This document shows positions 5,671-6,266 of a stretch of DNA of 6,266 nucleotides, in pieces. The position numbers and the translations under genes were made by a program. The stretch covers positions 1-6,266 of the forward strand of contig MFIX01000100.1 in the NCBI GenBank assembly GCA_001780825.1, written 5' to 3'. The notes beneath the pieces were generated by a model that was not told the origin of the DNA, did no database searches, and was given only the letters and a program-made list of their open reading frames with translations. Every line of letters starts with the position of its first letter. Position 1 is the first letter of the stretch. The DNA comes from Candidatus Glassbacteria bacterium RIFCSPLOWO2_12_FULL_58_11. GTDB lineage: Bacteria; Gemmatimonadota; Glassbacteria; GWA2-58-10.

Positions 5671-6266
5671 TCAATGGATTTTTCCCTGGGCCGCGACCTG
5701 CCAGATCTCCTCAACCCGGCCCCGGCGCACCCCGTACATCACGTGATGCATGTTGACCGCGGTGCAGACATGGTTGGGGATGATATCCACCAGGTCCCCG
5801 GCCTTGGGCGCAAAACCGCTGTCACCCAGGAGTAAATATCCGTGTTCCTCGTTCATTTTCTCGAACAGGACCCGCGGGCACTGCACCAGGCGTCCGTGGC
5901 CCGCGCCCCGCAGCCGGCCGGCATCCGAGAAAGTCTTGCTCCCGCCGTCGATTATCGCCTTGCCCGGCACGGCGGTGCTGACCACCCGGCAGCGCACCTT
6001 GAGCGCGCAGTCCTCCCAGCCGGCCGCGCCGACCTCGACATAGTTGCAGTCGTTGAAGATATACGTCCCGGGCCGGATTTCGGTCAGACCACGCAGCCGG
6101 TGGCTGTAATAGGCGGTCGGTGTGCTGCCGCCGGAGACCACGGAGACTGTCACGCCCGCTTTCTCGAAGCTCCGCCGGGCCTGCTCGACCCGCTCCCCCA
6201 GGCGCTCGATCTTCTCCGCATCCGTCTCCTTGATATGCCCGGGGTAGAACATTATCCCGGCGACCG
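5671..6266 (-). CDS. D-threonine aldolase / D-serine dehydratase-like PLP enzyme (5' part cut by window)
   Basis: The last 197 residues are visible; the start lies beyond the window, so the in-frame ATG at 6252 is internal. Visible residues VAGIMFYPGHI match the end of the alanine-racemase-like PLP barrel, and VSGGSTPTAYY is the glycine/serine/threonine loop that binds the PLP phosphate. The C-terminal domain (PF14031-like) follows, with EIRPGTYIFNDCNY, DGGSKTFSDAG, EEHGYL and PNHVCTAVNMH. In the last of these, His-x-Cys corresponds to the metal ligands of fold-type III D-serine dehydratase and D-threonine aldolase. Members split D-3-hydroxyamino acids or dehydrate D-serine in the cytoplasm; which substrate is used here cannot be told. 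The TGA at 5671-5673 follows KIH. No clear terminator follows, only AGTCC/GGACT at 5630-5641, which has no T run. The lost portion should carry the PLP lysine. Confidence 0.9.
   Translation of the reverse strand, partial: VAGIMFYPGHIKETDAEKIERLGERVEQARRSFEKAGVTVSVVSGGSTPTAYYSHRLRGLTEIRPGTYIFNDCNYVEVGAAGWEDCALKVRCRVVSTAVPGKAIIDGGSKTFSDAGRLRGAGHGRLVQCPRVLFEKMNEEHGYLLLGDSGFAPKAGDLVDIIPNHVCTAVNMHHVMYGVRRGRVEEIWQVAAQGKIH

Overview
The window is GC-rich bacterial DNA. Every gene I can support is on the minus strand, so the genes are read from high to low coordinates. Both ends cut through a gene. The content is an unusual HTH-receiver regulator, exported carbohydrate-type enzymes, a NodIJ-like ABC exporter and a GGTPSG-type FAD oxidoreductase. 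This suggests an environmental heterotroph, perhaps of the FCB or PVC groups or a related candidate phylum. That placement is an inference from gene content only; there is no marker gene here.

Right to left: (1) 6266-5671 is the C-terminal part of a PLP enzyme of the D-threonine aldolase / eukaryotic-type D-serine dehydratase family, with the His-x-Cys metal motif intact. (2) A 143-base gap holds a 16-bp perfect palindrome of REP-like type. (3) 5527-4121 encodes a secreted (beta/alpha)8 glycoside-hydrolase-like protein with a C-terminal beta-sandwich. It keeps the clan GH-A Asn-Glu pair but appears to lack the usual strand-7 nucleophile. (4) A 180-base gap follows. (5) 3940-2242 encodes an ABC ATPase and an ABC-2 permease that overlap by 8 bases and resemble the NodI/NodJ (DrrA/DrrB) exporters. 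(6) 2209 or 2245 to 650 encodes an exported FAD-dependent oxidoreductase, closely spaced behind the permease and probably in the same operon. (7) A 140-base AT-rich gap contains the clearest promoter in the window. (8) 509-1 is a response regulator with an N-terminal MerR/excisionase-type helix-turn-helix followed by a receiver domain; its 3' end lies outside the window.

Genes 5 and 6 look like one transcription unit: 8-base overlap, then at most 32 bases of spacing. The regulator has its own strong sigma70-type promoter. The hydrolase and the aldolase-family gene are separated by gaps of 143-180 bases and may be expressed separately. I see no RNA gene, CRISPR array, insertion sequence or phage gene. 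The point most worth checking is the start of the FAD oxidoreductase. A CTG codon overlapping the permease stop, with a well-placed ribosome binding site, would add a twin-arginine motif directly ahead of the annotated-looking ATG.
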